Shown one piece after another: positions 24,145 through 34,777 of a stretch of 64,000 nucleotides of DNA. Numbering within the stretch: position 1 is the stretch's first letter; every line of letters starts with the position of its first letter. Made by a program: the position numbers and the translations under genes. Origin of the DNA: Lichenostomus cassidix (taxonomy: Eukaryota > Chordata > Aves > Passeriformes > Meliphagidae); assembly GCA_008360975.2 (NCBI GenBank), contig CM039183.1:56098850-56162849 (forward strand). Reading direction: 5' to 3'. Under the pieces are notes generated by a model. The model worked only from the letters and a program-made list of their open reading frames with translations. It had not been told where the DNA came from and made no database searches.

Positions 24145-25653
24145 GTAAGAGTAAATATTTTGCATCTAATTTATGTACATTCTAATTTTTGATTTGTTTC
24201 TTCAACAGTATATATTTGACTGATGTTAGGTGTTTTATTTCAGTTAAGCTGGGTTAATAGCCTAGCTTTAAGACACAAAATCAAGTGAAGATACCAAGAA
24301 GTGGGGGTTTTATATAGAAAAGGATTGTGTTTTGATGGTAGTAAGGAGTACTAAACTTTCTTATATCAGCTCTCAAACTTCTGGGAAAGGCTGGTAAGAT
24401 ATGGAAGATACCACTCTTCTCACTTTCTTGAAATCTCAAAAGAGGTTTAAGTACAAGAAACTCGAAAGGTAGAATTTGTCTGTGTGGTAACACCTCATTG
24501 TATCAAAGGGCAAGCTATTGCATTGTTCCCATTAACATTTTACACATCTACCTCTCCTGTCCCAGTCTTCATAAAGTAATTATTAATTTATCCTCCAATG
24601 CAATTATGTTTAAAGCAAAATTTTAAGTTATATATTCAATGTAATTTTGGGCTTATGTATTTCAATGTCTGTACAGAGAGATTCTGTAGTATTAACCTCA
24701 AAATGGGAACCTAATACAATAAATATTTCTTCATTCCTCTTTTTTTTCCCCTATTTTGAATAGGTTGAATATGGGTTGAATAAACTATATGTTTATTAAT
24801 GTTTTGTGATGGTTATAAATGAACACATTTATAGAATTAAGAGTCACTGGTTGCTTGACATAAAACTAATTATAATTGTATGTAAAGATTCTTCATGGAA
24901 ATTGTGCTAACGTTGGGACCAAAAGTATGATTACACTGAAAGAGGGCTGTTTGACTTCAGTGTGATTTATGAAAAATCAATCTGAAGAAAGTATGATTCT
25001 AGGGCGTTTTTTGTATACCAGGTAAACTTCCAGGAGTAGCTAAATAAGAGAAAATTCTGGTCCCTCTCTCATGGGCAAATGAAGACTCTCATGGGCATCC
25101 CTGGAATTGTTCCAGGCGAGGTTGGAAGGGGGCTTTGAGCAGCCTGAGCTAGTGAAAGATGTCCAAGCCCATGGGTCAGAACTCTGTGATCTTTGAAGGT
25201 TCCTTCTAACCCAAGCTATTCTATGACTGACCTATGACAAAACTGATAAAGCTAGGAAAGGAAAACTGACTTTTTGACTGCCATTTTCCATCTAGATTAA
25301 TATGCAGCTGGTTTCAGCTGTCAGATTTGTGATCTATGTGATTTCTGAGCTATTAAGAAAATTACACATTGGTTTTTCTCTTTTATTGAGACATAATGGG
25401 AGCAAGAATAGAATTTTTAAGACTAGACATGTTCTTTTCTAATGCAGGTCATAGTCATCACATAAATGCATAAGGATCTGTTATTCTTAATTTCATATTT
25501 GTGTGGAAGAAGCACTGGTTTTGTAATTTCTTAAATTAAAATTGTTTAATTTAGTGAATTGCATCAAGCACATTTTCAGCAGTTTGGTTTATTTCATTAC
25601 TGTGAACTATATATTCTTTAGAAATTCATTTATATTGCTGCTGATACTTCTAG
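24145..25653 (+). other. AHI1 intron 7
   Basis: A 1.5 kb intron with a sense CR1 fragment near its 3' half; nothing else recognised. Confidence 0.85.
25098..25230 (+). mobile_element. CR1 LINE 3'-end fragment, sense
   Basis: GGAATTGTTCCAGGCGAGGTTGG, then GGGGCTTTGAGCAGCCTGAGCTAGTGAAAGATGTCC, then AACTCTGTGATCTTTGAAGGTTCCTTCTAACCCAAGCTATTCTATGA follow the CR1 3' consensus in order, with age-related substitutions. Confidence 0.88.
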
Positions 25654-25749
25654 GTCCTTGATTCTCCAAGAATGCATGAAGTGAGAGCCAGCTCTGATGT
25701 ACAAATTCAGGAAGGTTGTTACCGAAAAGTTTGTTGGGCATTTCTAAAG
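25654..25749 (+). CDS. AHI1: AHI1 coding exon 8 (codons 435-466)
   Basis: Acceptor ATACTTCTAG|GTCCTT; donor CTAAAG|GTATTG; phase 0 at both ends, exactly 32 codons. It starts VLDS and ends GCYRKVCWAFLK, matching mammalian ILDF...CGFRKIAWAFLK. The middle is variable, as in other vertebrates. It is part of the C2-like region. Confidence 0.96.
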
Positions 25750-27198
25750 GTATTGTAAATATTTAAATGAAGAAACAAAATTCAAAAATCCTTTTCTCTG
25801 AAAATCTCTAACTGTACTAAGTGGAAAAGCATTTTTTAATGTTTTCAGCAAGAGATGGAAAAAAAGTCTTTGCTTGCTTGGCTGTTCTCTCCTTTTCCTC
25901 TTCTTTCACCCCATAAAATCAACACAGTAACAAGCTTAAGATATTAAAGAGTATGTGCTTTTCAAGAAAGTATAGAATGTGTAAGATTTTTGTTTATTCA
26001 TAAAGTATAGAAGGTTGTTTTCTTTTAGGGTTTTCTTTGTGTTCATGGGATTGTGAAGAAATGAAAAATCCACTAGTTTCTATACCTCAGCTTTTCTGTT
26101 TTCTAGTGGCATTTTCAGTTGTCCAGTGTTTGAAAAGGCTATTTAACCTGATTATAAAATGCTCCTTTTCAGTTGCAGATTTTGAAATGCTGTGGTAATT
26201 GAGATACAAATGTGCCAAATGTTAGGTATGGGTAGTTTAGCCAGCACCTTTCTACCCTTTTAAGAGAGACCTGAATGTGTCAATTTGTTGAGAGCTGAGG
26301 ATTGTTTATTTACACCTACTCCTGTGGGTGGTAGTCATTGACAGTCATTGAGCAGTTCACAACATACAGGAAGTGTGAAGAAATACAGGAGAAGATAATG
26401 GCCTGCAAATTTAGGTGAAGGGATGGAGACCTTCATAGCAGTTCAGTACAGAGATTCTCTTGAGCTCTGCCCAAGGTGAATCTGCCAGAATCAGGGGTCT
26501 GGTATCCCATGTCTGGGTGCAGAGCTGGTGGGGGCTGTGCATCCAGGCATTCAGTACAGCCTACTCCTGAACAGAGGGAAGAATGAATTTTCAGCTCATA
26601 AATATGAATGAAATTGTTGCCTGTTCTTCCTTCTTACTGCATCTGCCTGCATTATCCTTTCATCTGTATCAGTCAAAGTAGAAATGTCCTGAATCAACAT
26701 TGATCCATGTTAATGGCAGTAGGTACATTTATTCTTCAGTTCAGTAGGGAGGATTCTGTCTCCTCTGAAGTTGGAGAGGTTTCTACACTGTGGTATCTTC
26801 TGCTCTGAACCAAAGCCTTACCAATGCTCTTTGTTGTAGCATTCAAAGAGGACAGATTTGGAAGAAGCTGTTTGTGGATTGGCAGTCCTTTCAGAATTGG
26901 TTGATTTTAGCAAGTAGTAATTTTTAAAAAAGTGGTACTGCACAGGTATTCCCACTTACAAGATATTACTGCTGGGAAGCATCTTTCAAAACTAGGCTGC
27001 CATCTGAGCTTTAATCTTAGTAATTTGATGCTGGGGGTATTTAATGCATGCTTAGCTCATTACCACTTTTACAGTTAGTATATTTCTGCAATGAGAAGTG
27101 GATTTCAAGAGTTTATACTGTAGTTGAGATACTAGAAGTCATCAATTACTTTTATGTTAATTCTTTTTCCTCTTTCCTCTTTTTAATCACCCTTCCAG
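25750..27198 (+). other. AHI1 intron 8
   Basis: A 1.45 kb intron; no repeat or RNA gene recognised. Confidence 0.85.
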
Positions 27199-27381
27199 CT
27201 TGTAGGTGCTAATGGAGTTCTAAATGTTGGTGGAAAACTTCGTCTACAATTATATTACCCACCTTCAAGGACCAAGTCACATTCAAATGTTGAGGTTTAT
27301 GACTGGTGGGCAAAATGTCCTAGAAATCGTTACCCATCAACTTTATATGTAACTGTAAAAGGTCTAAAACTGCCAGATCAT
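27199..27381 (+). CDS. AHI1: AHI1 coding exon 9 (codons 467-527)
   Basis: Acceptor CCCTTCCAG|CTTGTA; donor GATCAT|GTAAGT; phase 0 at both ends, 61 codons. It encodes LVGANG followed by [10 protein letters not shown], then [25 protein letters not shown]. Mammals have [16 protein letters not shown] and [25 protein letters not shown]. This is the C-terminal part of the C2-like region. Confidence 0.97.
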
Positions 27382-28323
27382 GTAAGTTAAATATATAGTA
27401 TATAATTATATTTGCAAATATGCAGACTTTTCTGTAGGAACTAGTACCTAGGTAGAACATGTGAGTCTGTGTTCATATGCATGTATATAAAAGCTGTGCT
27501 TAAATGCAGTACATAAAATATGTAATAAGAACATTACATCTCAAGATAGGTGTTTCAAACTCAGCCCTTCATAGGTATCTTTTAAAAATAGGCATACTTT
27601 CCCACCTACAACTATGAGTTTTTTACCACTAACAGAAAAATTTCAGAATGAATCTTCATTAATGAAGATTATTGTTCCTTCTTATTTGCAGAAATGCCAT
27701 TTTAAGTCACTGGACTCACACAGATGTGTAAATTCTTTGAGAAAAGGTGCAAGTTACTTAACTTTGATTCCCTGCGCCCTCTAGCTGTATTGAGCTGTAT
27801 TTTTTTTTCAAATGAAAACTGCTTTAAAGACAGGCTTACGCTGGTATATGCTGAGTTGGGCATTCAAGATAGAGACGGCATTTCCTTTTCTATGATGCAA
27901 GTACAATATTGTTCTATTATATAATTTCCCATTTGTATTTAGAGCTGTAATAATACTTCTGCTCACTTTTGTACAGTCATGGGTGATCTGCCTGATGAGA
28001 CGTGGACCTTCTCAGTAGTACAGTGCAATAGTAGAGTAATTCTAATTTTCACTGACCTCAATAGTTACTAAAGGTATCAGTTGTTTGAAAAACATGTGGT
28101 ACCATTTGATTGACACAACTTTGGAAGCCTGGATTACTTTCTGACTTCCTGGTTACTTTAAATGACATTTTGCAATGCAGTTTTCATGTATTAAGCTTTT
28201 TCCAATCTCTGTTTCAGATGTAAAAATGCAAAGCATTTTAAAGTACCTTTTAACCTTTTCAGGAATTACATTGTTCACTTCAAAAATATTTTTTCCCTGA
28301 TACTTAGTTTTGTTTTCCTTAAG
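27382..28323 (+). other. AHI1 intron 9
   Basis: A 942-base intron, AT-rich, with no other feature recognised. It ends in TTTTCCTTAAG. Confidence 0.85.
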
Positions 28324-28461
28324 GTTGGTCCTTTTCACTCTATGGCAGCTGTTCAGCAGGAACAAAGTAATACAGCACTGTCTGATCTCGAGAGAGAAGG
28401 ATGTGAACCTTCTTTAAAGGAGAAAAAGGAGCCATTTAAATGGTCCAGATTGCCTGGACAG
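28324..28461 (+). CDS. AHI1: AHI1 coding exon 10 (codons 528-573)
   Basis: Acceptor GTTTTCCTTAAG|GTTGGT; donor GGACAG|GTGAAG; phase 0 at both ends, 46 codons. It is a hydrophilic linker between the C2-like region and the propeller, ending KWSRLPGQ, where mammals have KWKRLPGQ. The upstream part (SMAAVQQEQ) is recognisable but diverged. Confidence 0.95.
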
Positions 28462-29080
28462 GTGAAGTATTTTTCTTTGAATTTTAAATGAAAATAATTT
28501 AAATAATTTAAATGTTTACTATATTGTACTAATTTTCTTTTTATAAGTATTATGAAGCATGTAATTAATTAATTTAAATAAGAAAAAATTTTAAACAACA
28601 CATAAAAAGCTCTCATAGATAGCGTAGGAGGCTTAATCTTAGCAAATATGGTTGATTCAACCTTTTATGACCAGAATGGCCAGGTATTTTTATCTGCAGC
28701 ATTCTCTAGGAATTTGAAAGAGTAGGGTTATTTGGGTAATGGAAGTAAGACAGGAAACCAGTTCTCAGATTTCAGCTTGATTAGAAATATATTTCCTTGA
28801 CTTTTTGTTTGTTGAAGACATTTTTACACTATAACAGAAAGAGTTTACATTGAAGCCCCACATAGCAACTGTGCTAGTTGTTTGTAATAATGGGACAGAA
28901 ACAGATTCCTGTGGCCTAGATTATGCTGCAAAAGTGTCTCTATTTATAATATATTGAATTTCTCTTTGGAATTCCATTAAGATGTTACTAGCTTTCTAGA
29001 ACTTCTTCATGTCAGGGGTTAGAGTGTGTTTTACACTTTGGATAGTTGATATTCCTACCAATTCTTCCCTGAAAAGCCAG
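28462..29080 (+). other. AHI1 intron 10
   Basis: A 619-base intron with no feature recognised. Confidence 0.85.
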
Positions 29081-29213
29081 GCTTGCCGCATTCCCAACAA
29101 GCACCTGTTTTCCCTGCGAGGTGGAGATATGGGCTGTTTCTGTATCCGCTTCTCTCATGATGGGAGAACCCTGGCAGCAGCATGTGCAGGAAGGAATGGC
29201 TATCCCATTGCTT
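29081..29213 (+). CDS. AHI1: AHI1 coding exon 11 (codons 574-617, WD repeat 1)
   Basis: Acceptor AAAAGCCAG|GCTTGC; donor GCTT|GTAAGT; phase 0 in, phase 1 out. It encodes [12 protein letters not shown], then [19 protein letters not shown] and NGYPIA, which is the first WD40 blade and is very close to mammals. The donor was fixed one base earlier than CTTG|TAAG because only that gives NGYPIALYEIPSG across the junction. Confidence 0.97.
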
Positions 29214-30185
29214 GTAAGTTTAATTACGTTTTGGCTTTTTGTTTATAACCCATGTATTTGGAAATTAAAGGTTAAGGGAAATATTTTTAAATTCTGCTTT
29301 TTTAGAGGTTGTGGTTTACAATGGTGATTTGAAAACTGTTCTGTGCGTTAAAGAGCATTGAGGAAAATGCTCTTTGTGTGTTGATAGGGCTGGAACTGGC
29401 TTTTCATTCATAGTTACATATGCACAGTTTAATGGTATGAAATGACGCCGTTTCAGCCCAGAGGCCTAATGGAAATACTAAATCACTTTGCAGAAGGAAC
29501 ATATTTTATGATGATAATGTATTAAGGGAAATAACTTTTTAAGTCTCCACCTCACACACTTTTCATGTAGGTTTTTCTCCTAACCTGTCTTGAAAGTGAG
29601 ATACCTTAGGAATGTTGTCATCTCCAGACTACTGGAAGCTGCTGTCTTCCGTGGTCCAGTTCAAAGTACAAACATTCCTTGTTACTCAAATTTGGGACTA
29701 CTTCATCATGATTGCTTCAACTGCATGGCTCTTAAACCTTGCATAAGAATTTTGAGATTTAGAGAGAGCAGTATTTTACGTGTACACAAAGCAAGTGTTT
29801 AAATGCAAGGAACAGTAAATCTAAATTCCTTGATTTCTCTAGCCCCAGAAAATTATCTCAGTGTTAATATATTTCTAAGATTGGTCAAGTAGTTGTCAAA
29901 ATTAACAAAGCCCACAATCCTATTCTGGTTCTAACAATTTAAAGCAAGTAAGGTGTTTCTTAAGGGGTGAGACATTTGTGACATCTGTGAACCACTAGAT
30001 GGAAGTAGATGCTTGCTGTCCATTCATATCTAGCAATTATTTCATCCTGTTGCCTCAAAATGAGAAGATGAAGAAAATGAGTAGAAAATCAGCCTAAAAT
30101 TAGACTAAACTTTAGCTCTAGTAGGTACATCTATTTGACTGCAAATGCTTACAAAACTTTTATTTTTCTATTTGAACTTCCCTAG
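29214..30185 (+). other. AHI1 intron 11
   Basis: A 972-base intron. A 70-codon open frame at 29,590-29,802 has no support and is not called. Confidence 0.85.
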
Positions 30186-30309
30186 TGTATGAAATTCCTT
30201 CTGGACAGTTCCTGAGAGAATTTTATGGTCACCTTAACATAGTGTATGATCTTTGTTGGTCAAAAGACAATCAATACCTTCTTACAGCATCCTCTGATGG
30301 CACTGTCAG
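30186..30309 (+). CDS. AHI1: AHI1 coding exon 12 (codons 618-658, WD repeat 2)
   Basis: Acceptor AACTTCCCTAG|TGTATG; donor GTCAG|GTCAGT; phase 1 in, phase 2 out. It encodes [18 protein letters not shown], then [19 protein letters not shown]. The WD dipeptide position of this blade (RMWK) is split across the junction with exon 13. Confidence 0.97.
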
Positions 30310-32456
30310 GTCAGTATGATGAGATGTTCTGGCAGATACCATCAGAAGTTGAAAAGAAAGTGGTCCAATCCAGTGTTTTGCTACAAAGCTGTGCTATAAT
30401 GTTTTAATTAAAGATTTGATTATAGTGTGACTACAATAATATAAAAATTGTAATTGGGTTAATCACTTACACTGTATTTCCTATTTCTAATGTATTTGTA
30501 TTTGAAACCAAAGCTTTTCCAAAACCTCTAGTGTCTGAATCTGCAGTGCAGTGAAAAACTAAAAGACTTTTTATTTCAAGAAGACACTGAGACAGTTGTA
30601 ATATTCTGTTCCTGGAGAATGTGCCATACTATGAATGCAGTATTAAGTTTGCAAATTTGAACATGAGGCAGGAAATTGAAAATTTAAGATTCGAGTTATG
30701 TGTGTAAATTTGTCACACTGCATATATGTATGTTGGTGGTGTTCTTTTGGTTTTTGACACTTAGCTTAAATTGCTGTAAATGAATTTTTGATACTGTTAT
30801 TTCTTAAATTGAATCCTCTACAATGAAAATGTACTTCAGTACAGTGTTAATGTTAAAATACTGATCTGTTCAGGTTTAAAAACAAAACTCCTCAAAGCTG
30901 TAGATTTACATGAAAATGTGGCTGTGACACAGTACAATTTTATTGTGAGCAACTTCATTGGTTTTCATAGAGCTTTTTTTTTTTAGCTCTTCAGATCCCT
31001 ATCTCTTGTTTCTGTTATGCAACTCAGTAATGCTACAGGCAGTTGCATGATTGAAATGCCAGCAGAATTGTAAATGATATATTGTATGTGTGGAACTGTC
31101 CTACATGTTTTTACTGCTTGTATGTAGGCATAAAAAGAGTCTCTTGAGAGACTTTGGCTTTTTTTTTTTTTTTTAAATTTGGGAGTGGATTAAGTAAGAA
31201 TTTTTTTATATTGAGGTAAATATCAATTTCAATCATTTTTGTTGTCTATAACAAGGCCGAGCTGTTCCTCTGTTTTTGAATTTGTGGCAGCATGTTGAAA
31301 CTGCAGTGGTCTGCCTCCTTTTCTGTGTACTATGCACAGTCACTGTACGAGTTACTATATCCTGTAGTTATTGTGAGTTGCCTTCAGCTTCTTAAAAAGT
31401 CTCAGCATTACTTCCGAGTCATTGTCAGTTTATTACTTGGATCATCTCTCATACAGTGTTCTAAGGCAACATGAAGGTAAATTCATGAACTTATGTGAAT
31501 TCTTCTTTATACAGTGTTTTTTGTTATCCTCAAGTCTTCCCAAGGTTTAGTCCCACCTTATTTGTGAGCAATAAATTAATTTTTATGTTGGTAGATCAAA
31601 ACCATTCTCACACAAGGTCCTTGTGACCTTTGTGCATCAAATTGCAAATTAATTGCTGTACACTAAAGGGTAGCAATTGTAATTAAGTCATGTCTGAGTA
31701 AGCTTAGAATTCTTCAATAGCCACCAGAAGTGGTCACCTCACCTGGAAGGGTGCCACTAAAACAAGTCAATAACACATTGTAACAGAACGCTCTGTCTAA
31801 TATGCTGCCCACCTGAATTTATTCTTTGTGGACTCATCTTTGGGGATGGCTCACTAATAAAATGCATACCATCAAATAGAAAACACTAAGAAAAATACAG
31901 TCTTGCAGCTATGGATGGCAAAGGATAGGAAATAGATTAATAGTAAGAAGTAAATTTATGTGATGAAAACATCCTTGAGATCATGATCACTGTGTGGCTG
32001 GTAATTATTATTTTAAAATTTTCTGGAGTTTTATTTATATTTAGTGGTCCTATATGTTCCTTTATGGGTTTTCTTGTTCTAATGTTTTTTTTAAATGAAT
32101 GATACCGCAGAAGAGCTTAATTTAGTTATAACTCCTGAAAGAAAGAAACTAATCCTTTCCATGGAATTCTTTATGAGTATTTTAAAATGAGAAATATATC
32201 TATTAAGTGAGTAAGTAGTCATTAACTTACTTTGAAGACCAAATACTGTGTAAAGTAGTACATTTTTTAAAATTCCTGTTAGAAAGTACCATATTGAAGG
32301 ATTAAATAGAGGTGGAACAAACTGGTAGGATAAACAAATGTTGTGAAGTGTTTGCAAGCATTTGCCTCTAGAACCAGTAGCACACAATATGGCATCAGTT
32401 CTACCTGTGTGTGTGATTGCTTTATGCGGTAGAAATTCTAACTTTTTTCCTTATAG
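30310..32456 (+). other. AHI1 intron 12
   Basis: A 2.15 kb intron with a T-rich run near 31,161; no transposon recognised. The open frame running into exon 13 from 32,362 is intronic before 32,457. Confidence 0.85.
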
Positions 32457-32686
32457 AATGTGGAAAATAGAAATGCAGGCAGCATCTGCAGTGAGAGTTT
32501 TCCCTCATCCTTCATTTGTCTACACTGCCAAGTACCACCCAATTGCTGACTCGTTGGTTGTGACAGGATGTTACGACTCAGTGATTAGAATCTGGAATGC
32601 AAATGTGGAAGAAATCCATGGACAACTGCTTCAGGAGCTTGATGGTCACAAAAGTTTCATCAACACACTTTGTTTTGATGCAGAAG
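32457..32686 (+). CDS. AHI1: AHI1 coding exon 13 (codons 659-735, WD repeat 3 and start of 4)
   Basis: Acceptor TTTTTTCCTTATAG|AATGTG; donor GCAGAAG|GTATGT; phase 2 in, phase 1 out. It completes blade 2 (MWK), then gives HPSFVYTAKYHP, VVTGCYDSVIRIWN for blade 3 and HKSFINTLCFDAEG, which opens blade 4. Compared with mammals, the MWKIEMQAAS segment replaces a slightly different loop of about the same length. Confidence 0.97.
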
Positions 32687-33726
32687 GTATGTAGTTAGTA
32701 TTGCTTTTGGCAACAGTTGTCTTTCCAGTTGAAGACCAACTTGAGTGTTACTAGTTTTCTTTACTTCAAAGAGGCAGTGTATTCTTCGTAGAAAGAAATT
32801 ATTTATTGGGAGAGTGCTTAGATACTGGAACAGGTTGCCCAGAAAAATTGTGGATACCCCATCTCTGAAGGTGGTCAAGGCCATGTTGGTCAGGACTTTG
32901 TTCTAGTGCAAGGTCTCCATCCCCATTTCAGGGAGGTCAGAACTAGATGATTTTAAGGTCCCTTTTAATCCAAATCATTCTGTGATTCTTTGAGAAAGAA
33001 AATGAGATCCTAGTAATTAGATTATGAGAAATTTAACACTAGGCTTGAAGAAGTGTGAAGGTGATGAACTTTTCAATACTGAGAGTAGGAAACACGGAGA
33101 GAAAAGGACAGAGGTTTGGCCATTGTGAGTCGTTAACTGGTGGGTTAACAGCTGAAAGTGAATGATGACATACTAGGATAGAGGAAGAGTTTAAAGTGGA
33201 TGAATATTAAAGGTACTTGGAAGTGTTTGATTTTTTTTCTGGTAGTGGTGACATCAGTAATAATTAGGTGGTTCATTTTAGTCACTGGAGTAGGTACTAC
33301 AATGAGGAAAACTGTATTTTTATAAAGAGATATTTGTGCTTAAAGAACAAGTGTTGGAAAACAGTATTTGCTCTTGTTCAAGATTCTCTTCATGAATGTA
33401 TAGGTAAGTATCAAGCTATCATGTGAAGCTCATTGAGCTGCAAATGCTCACTTTTTGCTGGTTTTAGAATATGAATAAAAATGAAAAAAACATTAAAAAT
33501 ATGTTCTGCACCTCAGTATTGGATGTATATGTTAAATCCAAACTTATGGTATCATATTATGCCATGCAATATGAGCAAAATGCATTTGCAATGAGTATAT
33601 TATAGCAAAAGAGATGGAAGAATTGGTATTAGCCTATTTACAAAAATGATAGAAGAAAAGATTGCTTCTTGTTTTCTATATTATTTTTTGTGGGTGGTAT
33701 TTTACTTATAAGACATTATTTTTCAG
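32687..33726 (+). other. AHI1 intron 13
   Basis: A 1.04 kb intron with a sense CR1 fragment at its 5' end (listed); the rest is AT-rich with nothing recognised. Confidence 0.85.
32808..32991 (+). mobile_element. CR1 LINE 3'-end fragment, sense
   Basis: GAACAGGTTGCCCAGAAAAATTGTGG, then CCATCTCTGAAGGTGGTCAAGGCCA, then AACTAGATGATTTTAAGGTCCC and CAAATCATTCTGTGATTCTTTG follow CR1 3'-end order. It lies only about 120 bases downstream of the exon 13 donor. Confidence 0.9.
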
Positions 33727-33830
33727 GGCATCACATGTTCTCAGGAGATAGTTCAGGACTGATAATAGTTTGGGATACGCCTGTCAAAGGAAGTTCTCAA
33801 CACCTTTTTCAACACTGGAGGATCAATAAG
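33727..33830 (+). CDS. AHI1: AHI1 coding exon 14 (codons 736-770, WD repeat 4)
   Basis: Acceptor ATTTTTCAG|GGCATC; donor AATAAG|GTGAAA; phase 1 in, phase 0 out. It encodes HHMFSGDSSGLIIVWDT, the end of blade 4 with an intact VWD, then a loop ending HWRINK. Mammals have HHMYSGDCTGVIVVWNT and HWTINK. Confidence 0.97.
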
Positions 33831-33956
33831 GTGAAAAAGTTTCTTAAACTAGCATTGTAATTTTTATGTGAGCTGTTCCAAATCTAGTAATTTGACTTGA
33901 TTTTTTTTTATAATTACCTTTTGTTTAACTGCAGAAGTGTATTTTCTTAAAAAAAT

Positions 33957-34005
33957 ACAGAAGAACTGTACAGAAGAACTGTACAGAAGAACTGTACAGA
34001 AGAAC
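33957..34005 (+). repeat. 13-base tandem repeat (ACAGAAGAACTGT), 3.8 copies
   Basis: Three identical copies of ACAGAAGAACTGT and a 10-base partial fourth. The junctions create repeated CTGTACAG palindromes. It is a young, perfect minisatellite-type array in intron 14. Confidence 0.95.
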
Positions 34006-34070
34006 GGATAGAATGTGCTGTAATTCACTGACTTAAATGTTTTAAATTGTTTTGCAACTTAATTGAGTTG

Positions 34071-34254
34071 TACACTGGAACTGGCTCCCGAGGGATGTGG
34101 TCACAGCACCAAGTCTGAGAAAATTCAAGTATTTGGACTCTCAGGCACATAGTGTGATTCTTGGGGCTTTTCTATGTAGGGTCAGGAGTTGGCCTTTGAT
34201 GTTCATAGCGGGAACCTTGCAACTAAGGATATTCTAGGATTCGTGATTCTATAA
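34071..34254 (+). mobile_element. CR1 LINE 3'-end fragment, sense
   Basis: ACACTGGAACTGGCTCCCGAGGGATGTGGTCACAGCACC, then AGAAAATTCAAGTATTTGGAC, GCACATAGTGTGATTCTTGGGG and a final GGATTCGTGATTCTATAAT. It has the same subfamily flavour as the copy at 23,270. Confidence 0.85.
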
Positions 34255-34658
34255 TATTTTTTTTCCATATAAAACTTGAAAATACTTGAGATTTCATAAC
34301 ACTGTATTAACAGGTAAATGCTATTGCATTAGGTTTGTTCTCTAGAGACAATAATAAAACAGATCACAGGCTTTACAAATCATCTTTGTTCATACCTTAG
34401 AGGCCTAATGTTCAGTCAGCATTTCTGTCATCAGCTTAGTTTTTTGAAAATTCAGTCACCACAGAATCTGCCTCATGGTTATAAAAAGTTAATGTCTAGG
34501 GTGTAATGCCTTAATATAGGATCAAACTTTTTCTCTAACCAAATAGAGTTAATTGAGCAGAAGAAGGGTAATGCAAGCAAACACTGAGCAACTGTGTGAA
34601 AACACGAGTTTTAAAACATAAAATGATATAATTTTATTTATTTGCCATCTTTCTGTAG

Positions 34659-34777
34659 GAAATAAAAGAAAATGATATTAAAGGAACACCAATAAATCAT
34701 TTGGAAGTGCATCCGAATGGAAGGCGTTTATTAATCCATGCCAAAGACAGTACCTTGAGAATTATGGATCTCAGAAT
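34659..34777 (+). CDS. AHI1: AHI1 coding exon 15 (codons 771-809, WD repeat 5)
   Basis: Acceptor TTCTGTAG|GAAATA; donor AGAAT|GTTAGT; phase 0 in, phase 2 out. It encodes [21 protein letters not shown], then [16 protein letters not shown]. The donor is taken as GTTAGT because it alone joins to exon 16 as [11 protein letters not shown], matching mammalian LRILVARKFVG. Confidence 0.95.

Larger units (their letters stand above)
33831..34658 (+). other. AHI1 intron 14
   Basis: An 828-base intron containing a 13-base tandem repeat and, 65 bases later, a sense CR1 fragment; otherwise AT-rich. Confidence 0.85.

Noticed and set aside
32362..32456. Apparent N-terminal extension of exon 13 frame
   Set aside because: Acceptor TTTTTTCCTTATAG immediately precedes the conserved MWK. 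The upstream codons are intronic.
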